DNA of 64,000 nucleotides from Gammaproteobacteria bacterium (GCA_030583605.1 CP129466.1:1929001-1993000); one strand, 5' to 3'; shown: positions 17,716 to 27,944, counted from the first letter of the stretch. Numbers and translations: made by a program. Notes: generated by a model not told the origin, from the sequence alone.

Positions 17716-20391
17716 ATGACCAATGTTCTGCCCGCCCTCGAGCAAGGGGTGACGGCGGTAACGGCCAACAAGCGCCTCGCCCGAACTCTCCTGCTGGCTT
17801 TCAACCGCGCCCAACTGGCCCGTGAAGCCCACGCCTGGCGCACCCCGCCGGTACTGGACTGGCATGTGTGGCTGGAAAAGCTCTGGGCGGAAGCGATTCA
17901 CGCAGCTGACGCCGTCGCCACTCACGACCTGATCACGCCGGCCCAGAAGACGGCGCTGTGGCGCGGGATCGCAACGGAGAACGCCATTGCACCACTGCCT
18001 GGTGACAATGCGTCGCTCGCCGAGCTGGCCATGGTTTCCTGGGGCAGGTGCCAGGACTGGCGCGTGAGCGATGAGGAACTCGAGCGCTCGGCAGATTCTG
18101 TGGAGACGCTCACATTTGCGCGGTGGGCTGGTGAATATCGCAAGCGTTGCGCGCACCTGGGTTTGCTCGACCCGGACATGCTGTCTGCGACGGTCGCTGC
18201 GGGTCTGCAGCGAGGGACGATCAGGAATCCGGGCGCGATCCAGTTCGTCGGTTTCGTGGAGTGGACTCCGGCCCAGCGGGAGATCGTGCGCGTGCTTGCG
18301 AGCCTGGGCTGCGAAGTCAGGGAAGAGCCCGTTCCGCGCATCAGTAACAGACAGGTGCGCAGCGTTGCCTGTCATGACGAAGCCGAGGAACTCGCGCTGG
18401 CTGCCCGCTGGGCGCGACTGAAACGTGAGCAGGAATCGCAAGCCTCGATTGCCGTCATCGTACCGGACCTCGCTGCCCGGCGTTCGCAGGTTCGTCGCGT
18501 CGTTCTCGACGTGTTTGCTCCGGATTGGCGCAGCAGGCCTGGCGATGTGATGCCGGTCAGTTTCTCGCTCGGCCAGCCGTTGACGGCCGTGGGATTGGTG
18601 CATGCGGCACTGCTGATCCTGCGCATGTTGAGTGACAGTCTCGACTATCGCGATTTCGGGCAGTTACTGCGCAGCCCTTACCTCGGAGGATACCGGATAG
18701 AACGTGGTGCAAGAGCCGGCCTGGACCTCGTGAGCCGTGAGTGGCAAGGCACACAGTGCCGGGTGGCCGATTTCGCGGTTGGGGCGGGCAGCGTTGCGAC
18801 GCCGCTGCTCGCGGGTTTTCTGCAGCAGATCAACGGTATCGTATCGTCGCTGCCACGGGCGCAGCCCCCGAGCCGCTGGGCGGCGACCTTCGAGGCGGCG
18901 CTCCGGGCCTGCGGCTGGCCGGGGGATCGGACGCTCGGCAGCGATGAATACCAGGCGCTCATGGCGTGGCGGGAGCAACTCAGTCAACTGCGGAGCTGTG
19001 ACCGGGTCAGCGGTGATATCGCGTGCGATTCCTGCCTGGATCTGCTGAGTGATACAGCCGGCCGGGTAATATTCCAGCCCAGCGGCGATGACGCTGCCGT
19101 GCAGGTAATGGGCACGCTGGAAGCCGTCGGACAGCAGTTCGATTCTTTGTGGGTTTGCGGTCTGAGCAGTGATTCCTGGCCTCCCGCCAGCAGCCCGGAT
19201 CCGCTGCTTCCACTCGCGCTGCAGCGTCGCCTGCAGATGCCAGCTGCGTCATCGGCGGTGGCCCGCGAGCGAGCCGAGCGGTTGCTGCGCTGTATCGAGT
19301 CGAGCGCGCCTGATGTCGTGGTCAGCTGGCCCGGGTTTCGCGGAGATGAACCCGTTGCGCCAAGCCCGCTCATTGGCCAACTGCCCCGCATCGACATTGG
19401 ATTACTGCGCCGCTGGGACGGGGAGACGCAACGCGAAGCGCTGTTGCGGGCGCGGCGAACTGAGCTGGTCGTCGATGACGTTCCGCCGGCGCTTGATCCG
19501 CGTCGGTTGCCGCTTGGGAGAGGAGGCGTCAGCCTGCTCGAACGGCAGTCACGCTGTCCCGCGCGGGCGTTTCTGGAGTTCCGGCTCGGAGCCCGAGAAC
19601 TTCGCGCGCCGGTGACGGGCCTCGATGCGGCGACACGCGGCACGATGGTTCACTCCATACTGCAGCGATTGTTCCGCCGCATCAATGACCAGCAACAATT
19701 GCGGCAACTGGGCGAAGGCGAGCAAGCCAGGATCCTGGACGAGCTGATCCGCCAGGAGCTCGCAAAGTTCGCGTTGAACGCCGGTCCCTTTGTTCGGGCA
19801 CTCCTGAACGAGGAGCATGCACGCCTGACTGCCTTGTTGTCCGCGCTGTTGCGACTGGAGCGGGAGAGGCAGCCATTCAGGGTCATCGCAACAGAGCAGG
19901 TGCTGTCAGATTTCGACGCGCCTGAGTCCTTGCGGGCCTTGCAGCTCACGTTACGGATCGACCGTGTCGATGAATCCGCTGACGGTCGACGACTCCTGAT
20001 CGACTATAAAACCGGCCGCCAACTGGCCTCGTTGGGAGAGGTCCATGGCGATCGGTTGCGTTCGCCGCAGCTGCCGACCTATGCGGTGGCCATTGCATGT
20101 GATGCGGCGGCATTCCTTCAGGTCAGCCGGGGGAGCATCGGCTGGCGTGGCGTGGGCCAGGGGGAGTGGGGGATCGACGGCATTCTCAGCGCGGCGGCGC
20201 TGACCAAAGATCCCGACCAGGAGTGGGAGGCGCTGCGAGCCGCCTGGCGACGCGCAGTCGACCGCCTGGCCGGAGAGTTCCTCCGCGGAGATTTTCGCGT
20301 TGACCGCCGGCACCTCGATGACGCGCTTGGCCAGTGGGCCATGGCCATCAGGACTCACGAGATCGAAGACATCGATCCAGGTCCTCGGTGA
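17716..20391 (+). CDS. AddB-like PD-(D/E)XK nuclease, probable DNA repair protein
   Basis: 891 residues. The N-terminus begins VTANKRLARTLLLAFN, a degenerate helicase-like start without a Walker A lysine. The C-terminal nuclease core is intact: a VHSILQRLFRR helix near 640, then D...IDYKTG (Asp763, Lys765) and a downstream QLPTYAVA helix. This arrangement matches the 'probable DNA repair protein' family found paired with UvrD-type helicases in proteobacteria and resembling AddB. It probably processes double-strand ends with the helicase encoded immediately downstream; its stop overlaps that start by one base. No RecBCD genes are seen in the window. Confidence 0.9.
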   Translation: MTNVLPALEQGVTAVTANKRLARTLLLAFNRAQLAREAHAWRTPPVLDWHVWLEKLWAEAIHAADAVATHDLITPAQKTALWRGIATENAIAPLPGDNASLAELAMVSWGRCQDWRVSDEELERSADSVETLTFARWAGEYRKRCAHLGLLDPDMLSATVAAGLQRGTIRNPGAIQFVGFVEWTPAQREIVRVLASLGCEVREEPVPRISNRQVRSVACHDEAEELALAARWARLKREQESQASIAVIVPDLAARRSQVRRVVLDVFAPDWRSRPGDVMPVSFSLGQPLTAVGLVHAALLILRMLSDSLDYRDFGQLLRSPYLGGYRIERGARAGLDLVSREWQGTQCRVADFAVGAGSVATPLLAGFLQQINGIVSSLPRAQPPSRWAATFEAALRACGWPGDRTLGSDEYQALMAWREQLSQLRSCDRVSGDIACDSCLDLLSDTAGRVIFQPSGDDAAVQVMGTLEAVGQQFDSLWVCGLSSDSWPPASSPDPLLPLALQRRLQMPAASSAVARERAERLLRCIESSAPDVVVSWPGFRGDEPVAPSPLIGQLPRIDIGLLRRWDGETQREALLRARRTELVVDDVPPALDPRRLPLGRGGVSLLERQSRCPARAFLEFRLGARELRAPVTGLDAATRGTMVHSILQRLFRRINDQQQLRQLGEGEQARILDELIRQELAKFALNAGPFVRALLNEEHARLTALLSALLRLERERQPFRVIATEQVLSDFDAPESLRALQLTLRIDRVDESADGRRLLIDYKTGRQLASLGEVHGDRLRSPQLPTYAVAIACDAAAFLQVSRGSIGWRGVGQGEWGIDGILSAAALTKDPDQEWEALRAAWRRAVDRLAGEFLRGDFRVDRRHLDDALGQWAMAIRTHEIEDIDPGPR

Positions 20392-23300
20392 TGTCGGAAC
20401 AAGCCCCACCGGATCAGCCGCAAAGGAACGAGGCGCTGGACCCGTCGCGTTCCTTCATCGTGCAGGCGCCCGCCGGGTCCGGGAAAACCGGATTACTGGT
20501 GCAACGCTATCTGCGTCTGCTCGCCTGTGTGGATGAACCGGAGGAGGTACTGGCGGTCACGTTCACGCGCAAGGCTGCCGCCGAGATGCGTAATCGCGTC
20601 ATCGCCGCGCTGGATGAGGCCGGGGATCGGTCCGAGAGCGTGTCGTCGCCTCTGCGCCGTACACGCGAACTGGCACGGGATGCTCTGCTGGCTGACGATC
20701 GCCAGGGCTGGCAACTGCGCCGCCATCCGGCGCGGCTCCGCATCAGCACGATTGACGCGGTCAGCGCCTGGCTTGCTGGCCGGGCGCCGTTAGGGAGCGG
20801 CGCGGGTACGACGCGGAGAATCAGCGAAACGCCCGAGATCCTCTACGAGGAAGCGGCCCGGGCAACGTTGGGTCATCTCGTCTTCGGCGGGGAGAATGCC
20901 ACCAACCTGGTTCGCGTGCTTCGACACTTCGACAACGACACGGAGCGATTCGAACGACTGGTCATCGCCATGTTGCCGCGGCGCGACCAGTGGCTCCGGC
21001 AGGTCCTCAGCGCCAGCGGCGACCGGCTCATGATGGAGGAACCGCTGCGCCATCTGACCGGCGCGGTTCTGCAGCAGGCAGCGGCCTGTATGGACCATGA
21101 CCTTCAGGCGGAAATCGTTGCACTGCTGTCTTTTGCGGCCAGACAGCTGCGGCTGGATGGTCGCAAGTCGGCATTGAGCCCCTGGGCCGGGCGGCTGGAG
21201 TTTCCCCGCCCGGAAGTTCAGGAAATTCACCTGTGGCAATCGCTGTGCGGGACGCTTCTGACCGCAAGCGGTGAAGATTGGCGACGCAGAGTGGATGTAC
21301 GACTTGGCTTTCCGCCGCGGAGTCCCGAGAAGGCACGCATGGAGGAGGTTCTGGAGCGCTGCTCCAGGCGCAGCGGCTTGCTGGACGCCTTCGCCGAGGT
21401 GTTGCGCCTGCCAGCCACCGGCTATACCGATGAACAATGGGCGGTGCTGCAGGCTATTCTTGCGGTACTGAAGCTTGCGGCTGCAGAACTCAAGCTGGTG
21501 TTTGCGGCACGTGGCGAAACCGATTTCGCCGAAGTCGCAGCCGACGCCTTAGGCGCTTTGGGGAACACAACCGGACCGACGGATCTGGGCCTGGCACTCG
21601 ACCACCGCGTCACACATATCCTTGTGGATGAGTTTCAGGATACTTCGGTTTCACAGTTCCAGTTGCTGCAACAACTCACTGCGGGGTGGGTGCCCGGTGA
21701 CGGACGCACGATCTTCCTGGTTGGCGATCCGATGCAGTCCATTTACCGATTCAGGGAAGCCGAAGTCGGGCTTTTCATGCAAGCGCGGGATCACGGCATC
21801 GGTGACCTGCATCCGACGTTTTTGCAACTGGCAGCCAACTTCCGCTGCGATCCGGGGATCGTCGCCTGGGTGAATCGCGTCTTCGATCGCGTGCTGCCGT
21901 CGCGCGACGATCCGGATATCGGCAGTGTCCGGTTTGCCCCGAGCCGGGCCACGCGCGCTTCCACGAATGACGAGTCGGCCGGAGTGATGGTGCACTGGCT
22001 GCCAGCGGCGCGCGATGCGCCGGAAGCGGACTCCGTCGTCGATATCGTGGAAAAGGCCCTGGCCCGATGGCCGTCGGAGGACATCTGCATCCTGGTTCGG
22101 AGCAGGTCCCACGCGCGACGCATCATCGCCGGACTGCGATGCGCCGGCCTGGCGTTCATCGCTCCGGAAATTGAAGATCTCGAGCAATCGAGCGTCGCGC
22201 AGGACCTGCTGGCACTGACCAGGGCGCTGTTGCACCCTGCTGACCGCCTCGCCTGGATCGGCGTTCTGCGTGCGCCATGGTGCGGCCTGTCTCTGCAGGA
22301 TCTCGATGAGCTGCTCGGTGACGACTGCTCACGGTCGGTACCCGAAATCCTCTGTGATGCCAGCTGGGAATGGAGTCGTCTCAGCCCGCTGGGACGTGCC
22401 GCGCTGGAACGCCTGCGTCCGGTCATCGAACGCGCCGATGAACTGCGTGGTCGCTGCTCGTTGCGAGATCTTGTCGAAGGAGCCTGGCTGGATCTGGCGG
22501 GGGCGGCGACCATCAGGGACGCCGCGGAGATGGAGTCTGCCGAATCGTTTTTGCGGATCCTCGAGTCCGCGGATACCGGTGGCGACTGCCGCGACGTGCT
22601 CGCCCTCAGCCGGCAGATGAGACGACACCGGGGTTCGCTCGGCAGCGGGTACCCCGGCGTGCAGGTGATGACCATGCACAAGGCAAAGGGCCTGGAGTTC
22701 GACACCGTAATACTGCCTGGCCTCGCGTACACCACGCGCAATGACGATTCGCCGCTGCTCGCCTGGCAGGATGTGATCTCCGAGGGCGGACACCCGGCCA
22801 CCGTTCTCGCGCCTATCCCGGCGACCGGCGCAGACGACGATCCGTTATATCGGTACCTGTTGAGAATCGAGCGTCGCAAGCAGGCAGCGGAAACAGCCCG
22901 CCTGCTCTACGTCGCCTGCACTCGGGCACGCAAACGCCTGCACCTCGTGGCCGGGGTCCGGGCCGTACCGGACGATGGGAGCACGGAACCCCGAATCCGG
23001 AAGCCCGCTGGTGGCTCCCTGCTGGAGCGGCTCTGGCCGGTATTGGCAGATGAAGCGAACAGCCAGACGAACGTGCTCGCGGCAGATCGGGACCCGGGTG
23101 AGGAGTCGCGAATCTGGGTTCAGCCGCCGTTGCGTCGTCTGCCCGCCGACTGGCGCTCACCAGCGGTACCTGCCGGTCTGGTGAGTATCCGGGCCTCGTC
23201 ACCACCGGAATCAGCCGGTGTTGACTACCACTGGGCCAGCAACTGGGCGATGTGCGCCGGTTCCGTGGTGCACAGGTGGCTCAAATACATGGCAGAGCAG

Positions 23301-23777
23301 GGCGTTGCGCAGTACGACGGCATGACGGTTGAAAAACTTCGCCCGGTGTTCCGCTCGCAGCTGAGGAGTCTCGGCACAGCCTCTGACGCACTCCATCGTG
23401 CTACGGACCGCGTAGTCGAGGCGCTCAGCGGTGCGCTCGGCGACGAGCGGGGCCGTTGGCTTCTGTCGGCCGGGCACACCCGGGCGGAATGCGAACTGGC
23501 GGTGACCGTTCGCGATGGGTCGCGGTTCACAAACCTCGTGATCGATCGGACATTCGTCGACCAGGACGGGACCCGATGGCTGATCGAGTTCAAGACAAGT
23601 TCTCACGAGGGCGGCGATCTCGGTGCCTTTCTGCGGGCTGAGGTGGCCCGGCACCGCGAGCAGCTGGAGCGATATCGCGAGGCGCTGGCGGCAATCTGGA
23701 ATGAGCCGATCAGGTCGGCGTTGTACTTCCCCGTACTTCAGCAACTGGTTGAGGTTCAGCACGAAGGTGGGCGCTGA
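20391..23777 (+). CDS. UvrD/Rep-family helicase-nuclease (AddA-like exonuclease subunit)
   Basis: 1128 residues from ATG 20391 (TGATG overlap with the previous gene). Superfamily 1A motifs are complete: Walker A APAGSGKTG (about residue 25), VTFTRKAAAEMR, motif II ILVDEFQDTS, motif III GDPMQSIYRFREAE, motif IV region NFRCDPG, motif V MTMHKAKGLEFDTVIL and motif VI LLYVACTRARKRL. The C-terminus carries a RecB-type nuclease core with the IEFKTS lysine motif. It should unwind and degrade broken DNA ends in preparation for RecA, acting as a heterodimer with the upstream nuclease. Two nuclease domains in the pair is the AddAB architecture. Confidence 0.94.
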   Translation: MSEQAPPDQPQRNEALDPSRSFIVQAPAGSGKTGLLVQRYLRLLACVDEPEEVLAVTFTRKAAAEMRNRVIAALDEAGDRSESVSSPLRRTRELARDALLADDRQGWQLRRHPARLRISTIDAVSAWLAGRAPLGSGAGTTRRISETPEILYEEAARATLGHLVFGGENATNLVRVLRHFDNDTERFERLVIAMLPRRDQWLRQVLSASGDRLMMEEPLRHLTGAVLQQAAACMDHDLQAEIVALLSFAARQLRLDGRKSALSPWAGRLEFPRPEVQEIHLWQSLCGTLLTASGEDWRRRVDVRLGFPPRSPEKARMEEVLERCSRRSGLLDAFAEVLRLPATGYTDEQWAVLQAILAVLKLAAAELKLVFAARGETDFAEVAADALGALGNTTGPTDLGLALDHRVTHILVDEFQDTSVSQFQLLQQLTAGWVPGDGRTIFLVGDPMQSIYRFREAEVGLFMQARDHGIGDLHPTFLQLAANFRCDPGIVAWVNRVFDRVLPSRDDPDIGSVRFAPSRATRASTNDESAGVMVHWLPAARDAPEADSVVDIVEKALARWPSEDICILVRSRSHARRIIAGLRCAGLAFIAPEIEDLEQSSVAQDLLALTRALLHPADRLAWIGVLRAPWCGLSLQDLDELLGDDCSRSVPEILCDASWEWSRLSPLGRAALERLRPVIERADELRGRCSLRDLVEGAWLDLAGAATIRDAAEMESAESFLRILESADTGGDCRDVLALSRQMRRHRGSLGSGYPGVQVMTMHKAKGLEFDTVILPGLAYTTRNDDSPLLAWQDVISEGGHPATVLAPIPATGADDDPLYRYLLRIERRKQAAETARLLYVACTRARKRLHLVAGVRAVPDDGSTEPRIRKPAGGSLLERLWPVLADEANSQTNVLAADRDPGEESRIWVQPPLRRLPADWRSPAVPAGLVSIRASSPPESAGVDYHWASNWAMCAGSVVHRWLKYMAEQGVAQYDGMTVEKLRPVFRSQLRSLGTASDALHRATDRVVEALSGALGDERGRWLLSAGHTRAECELAVTVRDGSRFTNLVIDRTFVDQDGTRWLIEFKTSSHEGGDLGAFLRAEVARHREQLERYREALAAIWNEPIRSALYFPVLQQLVEVQHEGGR

Positions 23778-23784
23778 GGATGCC

Positions 23785-24558
23785 TCACAGTGATCCCGAG
23801 AATGACAGTTCGGTACTGCCGTCGCTCCCTCTCGGGCCGAGTACACCAAGGGCGCTGACTACGGCAGGCGGCGCTCCGGGCCGGCTCTTCGCGCGACCAG
23901 AAAATGTGAAAGAACCGGGTGGCTGAAGGACCAGGCGCCCGTCAACCTCCACCGGACCGCCGATATCCGCGACAGTCGCCTCGATCGGGGCGTCGTCTTC
24001 GACCGGATCCGCATCGACTTTCGCCTCGAATGCGGCCAGGGCGGATTCGCTCGTGCTGTCGCCAGGAGGACCCAGCGCGACATCGCGCACAGTGACAGTA
24101 GCGACGACGCGTGACGGCCAAGCGTCGCGCATCTCGAAACTCTCGACCTGAATATCGGCGCGACCGTCCAATGCAGCAAGTGCCGGCAGCAGAGTCTGGA
24201 GGTTCCTGATACGTCCCTGATAGCGACACGCGCTGCACGCAATTGATCCCGTGATTGCAACGGCGAGGTTCCCTTCGGCGACACCGTCACCGAGCGACGT
24301 GCGGACCTTTGCAGCCAGCCGGCCACCCAACAGGGCCAGCGGGGACAACTTCCAGCTGGTGTCGCCGAGGCGGGCGTTGCCAATCGCAATGCTGTGCGCA
24401 GAGCCCCGCCAGATGGTACCCGCAGTGCCACTGAATCCTGCGGTGTCCGGCGCGAACCAGCCCACGGCCACGGAGGCCGGAATTCCGGCCACCAGGGTGA
24501 CGAGAAAGACCATTAGGCCGACAGCGGCCAATCGGGCGCCGGGCCGCACGCCAGTCAA
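23785..24558 (-). CDS. gspN: Type II secretion system protein N
   Basis: 257 residues with one N-terminal membrane segment (about 10-32) followed by a periplasmic domain. The segment GWFAPDTAGFSGTAGTIWRGSA and the CSACRYQG region fit GspN, an accessory inner-membrane protein of type II secretion. It is the last gene of the gspG-N operon and overlaps gspM by 4 nt (ATGA). GspN is present only in some systems and is often dispensable. Confidence 0.86.
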   Translation of the reverse strand: MTGVRPGARLAAVGLMVFLVTLVAGIPASVAVGWFAPDTAGFSGTAGTIWRGSAHSIAIGNARLGDTSWKLSPLALLGGRLAAKVRTSLGDGVAEGNLAVAITGSIACSACRYQGRIRNLQTLLPALAALDGRADIQVESFEMRDAWPSRVVATVTVRDVALGPPGDSTSESALAAFEAKVDADPVEDDAPIEATVADIGGPVEVDGRLVLQPPGSFTFSGRAKSRPGAPPAVVSALGVLGPRGSDGSTELSFSGSL

Positions 24559-25052
24559 CCGGCGCCCGTCCGGGCCAGCTGGAGGGAGGCGTTCACGCGA
24601 CCGGTCGCTGCTGCAGGATCGGCGCTCAGCGATGTCACCCCGACTCCATGGCCGGCCTGCATTTCGACCAGCCAGCCCACCAGGTCGTCAAAGGGAACAT
24701 TCTCAAACCGCAGGCGTATGCTCGCAGGACCGTCCGGCTCGTTGCGTTTGAGGTAGCTGCCCAGCCCGCGTCCGCGCAATGTGCGATCGACCAGCACGAC
24801 CAAAGATTCCCCGTTCGAACGGTCGGCGGAAACCGTGCCGGCGCTCACCGTTCCGAAACGGGCGGCAACGCGCTCAATATCCCCGAGAACCGACTGTTTG
24901 TCGGTTAGCTGCTCGCTGAGCCGGCGCTGGCTGGCCGAAATGGGGCGCAGCACGCCCACTGTGAGGAGGGCAATGCATGCCAGTGCTCCGGCCAGCGCAA
25001 CCAGCAGCTTCTCCCGCGGCGCAAGTGTCTCGAACCATCGTGCAATCGCCAT
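24555..25052 (-). CDS. gspM: Type II secretion system protein M
   Basis: 165 residues, normal length. A short cytoplasmic start (WFETLAPREKLLVALAG) leads into a single membrane helix (about 17-37), then a coiled periplasmic part and a ferredoxin-like domain; this is the GspM plan. It forms the inner-membrane platform with GspL, whose gene ends 3 nt upstream, and overlaps gspN by 4 nt. Confidence 0.88.
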   Translation of the reverse strand: MAIARWFETLAPREKLLVALAGALACIALLTVGVLRPISASQRRLSEQLTDKQSVLGDIERVAARFGTVSAGTVSADRSNGESLVVLVDRTLRGRGLGSYLKRNEPDGPASIRLRFENVPFDDLVGWLVEMQAGHGVGVTSLSADPAAATGRVNASLQLARTGAG

Positions 25053-25055
25053 TCG

Positions 25056-26315
25056 TCAGCCTCCGGGCCGCGAGATCTGTAACCGGCCGACGACCTCGCT
25101 ACCCGAGGCATTCGCCGACTGGATCTCGGCCTTCAGACCACCCGCTGCAGAAATTGCCTGCTGAATTCGATCGAGAACCTCAACCGTGGGAGCCCGAACG
25201 CGCAACTCGACTGTACCCGCACGGTAACTGATTGCCTCAATGCGACTGTCGCCCCCGCTTTTCATCGCACGGGCCACCACGTCGAGCGCATCGAGGAACT
25301 CGTGCGATGCTCCGGTATCCCGGTCGCCAAGCTGGCGAAGGCGGCTCGACAACTGCGCCCTGGCATCCTGGATCGGGCCCGCGTCCGGAAACACGTAGTG
25401 AAAAGCCTTGTCGACCATGGCGTCGAGCGCGCCGACCTGCTGCCGAAGCCGGCTGATCTCGGCGAGTTGCTGTGCGGTTGCTACTGCCGTGAGCAAGCCC
25501 AGGAGTCCCGCCGCCAGACGCCAGGCAGGCCAGTAAGAGGAGAAAGCGGAGCGTTCGGCGTAATCGCCCTGGAGCAGGTTGATCCCCGGTGCCGTCACGA
25601 TCTGGGCCGCGAGGCGCGGCAATGCGCCATCGGTCAGACTGCGCAGGTCAACGGACTCAAGCTGCGATCGCAGGCGCTCGAAAACCTCGCCGTGGTGGTC
25701 AAGCATCTCCGGTGTTGCGTACACGACGAGATGCAGCGGGCCGTGGCCTTCGGCATCCGTGGTGGACCGGCGGGCTATCCAGACACCGAGTATGGCCTCC
25801 CATGAGTCGGGATCCATGGCAGTAATGCCGCCGTCCGGGTCGGACAGAATTGCACCGCGATCCTCCAGCAGCAGCGTCATCGTGTTTGGCGTGCAGCCGA
25901 TCGCATCAGCATCGCCGTACAGGCGATCCGCCCGCAGCCCGGCGCCAGCCAACCGCTGCGCCCAGGCATCCATCGCTTCGCGACGCACTACCGCGACAGC
26001 GACCTTGCCACTTTCCAGGCGTGGGCCAGCCGCAAAATGCAGCGTATCGACATCGTCGGCCACCTGTTCCTCGAGCGCGTACGGCAGCGCCTGGAGTAAC
26101 CGGGCGCCACTCCTGACCGGCGCCTCTGCTGTCATGCGCACGACATCCAGCGAGGGAACGAGCACGATGAGCTGCCGCCCTTCGGCAGCATGCCTTGCGT
26201 CCTCCGGCGAGCCGCATGCCGACTTGCCGAGGAGTGCGCCCGTCTGGTCTACGGCGACCCAGCTGACTGCATGGTCCGGCTGGGTGCCCAGTCGCATGAC
26301 AAGGAACTCAGCCAT
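25056..26315 (-). CDS. gspL: Type II secretion system protein L
   Basis: 419 residues from ATG 26315, chosen because it gives a normal GspL beginning (MAEFLVMRLG) and overlaps gspK by only 8 nt; the frame stays open further upstream. The N-terminal cytoplasmic actin-like domain (about 1-240, with LVPSLDVVRMTAEAPVRSG and LLQALPYALEEQVADDVD) docks the GspE ATPase. A membrane helix follows (about 265-283), then a periplasmic ferredoxin-like domain. Works in the inner-membrane platform with GspM. Confidence 0.92.
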   Translation of the reverse strand: MAEFLVMRLGTQPDHAVSWVAVDQTGALLGKSACGSPEDARHAAEGRQLIVLVPSLDVVRMTAEAPVRSGARLLQALPYALEEQVADDVDTLHFAAGPRLESGKVAVAVVRREAMDAWAQRLAGAGLRADRLYGDADAIGCTPNTMTLLLEDRGAILSDPDGGITAMDPDSWEAILGVWIARRSTTDAEGHGPLHLVVYATPEMLDHHGEVFERLRSQLESVDLRSLTDGALPRLAAQIVTAPGINLLQGDYAERSAFSSYWPAWRLAAGLLGLLTAVATAQQLAEISRLRQQVGALDAMVDKAFHYVFPDAGPIQDARAQLSSRLRQLGDRDTGASHEFLDALDVVARAMKSGGDSRIEAISYRAGTVELRVRAPTVEVLDRIQQAISAAGGLKAEIQSANASGSEVVGRLQISRPGG

Positions 26316-27309
26316 TCTGGTCGGCGGCCTCCGTAACTTTTGCTGGCGTGTCCGATCGATCGCCAGGCGGGACGATTTCCACTGCATCAAAGCTTCTGAG
26401 ACGCACGGCGACGCCCAGTCCCGCCCGTTCAAGGAGACTGTACATGGCGAGTTGGTGACTGCCAATGACGATCGTCCCCTGCAGTCCGAAGTAGCTGCTC
26501 GTCACGCCGAGATAAGGCTGCATGGCCGCGTCGATATACTCCTGGAAGAATGTCAGATCTTCAAACGGCTCGTTGCCCCGGTCTGTGACCCACTGCTCGA
26601 CATTGGACAGGCTGACATTGTCGCCAAGCGATTGCAGAACGGCGGGTGTTGCCGTGTTGACATTGATGGTGGTGGGTTTTGCGCCCACCGGCAGGGCTGC
26701 GAGGTTGGGCGCGAGGATCTCGAATACCTCGCGCCCAACCCCACGCACCGCCCGCAATTCGGACACGCTGGTGAACCAGAAGTTGGCGGCCCGGTAGGGT
26801 GGGTCGAGACCCGTATAGGCATCATCCTCGGCACCACTGAACTCGGCGGTCGTATCCGGATCTATCCAGTCCACGACGGCGTCGGCCAGCGCAGGGTCGA
26901 GATCGAGAGCCGCCAGCAGTCGCTGAAACTGCTGATACACCAGATCGTCCCGCGAGCCGTCCCGTCGAACGAGATTGTTGAGATTGAAGCGGCCCTGCAG
27001 ATCGACGAGGCCGCCCGTCATTCCACCCTGGTCCAGATTGAACGCCGTGGGTCTCGCCCAGTCTTCGCCGAGCCAGTCCACCGGTTCAGCCGTGGAGCGC
27101 TCCAGATCCTCGCGCAGCACCTTCGCAGCCAGCGCCTCCGCACCCAGGGCGAACTGATGCGCCTGTTCCCAGGCGATGAGTCCCTCCGTGCGCCGCAGAT
27201 CGAGGTTCGTCTGCCATGCGAGTTCGACCGCGAGGACCGCTGCAATCGTAACGACCAGCATCGCTGTGATGGCTGCGATTCCTTTCTGGCGGCTGCGCGT
27301 TGTTCGCAT
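26308..27309 (-). CDS. gspK: Type II secretion minor pseudopilin K
   Basis: 333 residues, the usual size of GspK, the largest minor pseudopilin and probable tip of the pseudopilus. The prepilin peptidase site is present (RQKG followed by IAAITAMLVVTIAA) and, as normal for GspK, the Glu at mature position 5 is missing. The middle contains the typical LVDLQGRFNLNNLV and VVDWIDPD motifs. Five-nucleotide gap to gspJ, 8-nt overlap with gspL. Confidence 0.93.
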   Translation of the reverse strand: MRTTRSRQKGIAAITAMLVVTIAAVLAVELAWQTNLDLRRTEGLIAWEQAHQFALGAEALAAKVLREDLERSTAEPVDWLGEDWARPTAFNLDQGGMTGGLVDLQGRFNLNNLVRRDGSRDDLVYQQFQRLLAALDLDPALADAVVDWIDPDTTAEFSGAEDDAYTGLDPPYRAANFWFTSVSELRAVRGVGREVFEILAPNLAALPVGAKPTTINVNTATPAVLQSLGDNVSLSNVEQWVTDRGNEPFEDLTFFQEYIDAAMQPYLGVTSSYFGLQGTIVIGSHQLAMYSLLERAGLGVAVRLRSFDAVEIVPPGDRSDTPAKVTEAADQNG

Positions 27310-27314
27310 GGTGC

Positions 27315-27944
27315 CTATCCCGCCACCTCGAGTGTGCGCACGATTTCACCCCAATCCGCCAGTTCGATGGTGATCGAAACCCCGCGGGGAAGCTGCCCGT
27401 CGGCGAGACCGGCTGCTCCCGGAGGCCATGAACTCTGCACCTCGCCCTGACTGTCGAGGTAATCGATGCGAAACTCGGTAACTCCGTCCAGCAGCGTCTC
27501 GCGTCGGGGCTCGTTGCTCAGCGTTACGTCCATTGCGGTCCAGTACTCGCGAACTATGGCTTCATCCTCGAGCCGGTACCGCACGCGTTGCAGTGTTCCT
27601 CGCGGCTGTCTCCAGAAGGGATTACGCCAGCCATCGCGACTCAGGCAGACCATTCCTTCCGGTCGGCACTCCGCCATCAGTGGAGGCTCGGGTTCTGTTC
27701 CCAGCGGGTCGCGCACGATGCGCGGGTTGAGCTGCGTGAAATCGCCCGAGATGATTCGAATGGCGTGCTGAACCTGTTGCAGCCGTTGCAACTGGCGGCG
27801 GGAAATCTCCTGTTGCCCCAGCACGGCATTGAGCCCCCCCAGCGCCATTACACCGATGATGCCGAAAATGGCCATGGCGACCAGTAACTCAAGCAGCGTG
27901 AAGCCACGTATACCGTCTTTCGCGGCGCCGCTGCGCATAATCAC
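27315..27944 (-). CDS. gspJ: Type II secretion minor pseudopilin J
   Basis: 209 residues. Type III signal: basic leader ending in RG followed by FTLLELLVAMAIFG with Glu5 present. The mature part has LQQVQHAIRIISGDFTQL and GWRNP, seen in GspJ. It joins GspI and GspK in the pseudopilus tip complex. It overlaps gspI by 4 nt. Two possible starts (27944, 27938) differ by two residues. Confidence 0.92.
   Translation of the reverse strand: MIMRSGAAKDGIRGFTLLELLVAMAIFGIIGVMALGGLNAVLGQQEISRRQLQRLQQVQHAIRIISGDFTQLNPRIVRDPLGTEPEPPLMAECRPEGMVCLSRDGWRNPFWRQPRGTLQRVRYRLEDEAIVREYWTAMDVTLSNEPRRETLLDGVTEFRIDYLDSQGEVQSSWPPGAAGLADGQLPRGVSITIELADWGEIVRTLEVAG

Noticed and set aside
25579..27450. Plus-strand open frame of about 620 codons across gspL and gspK
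   Set aside because: Shadow of the gsp genes; no domain, and it would cross two operon junctions.
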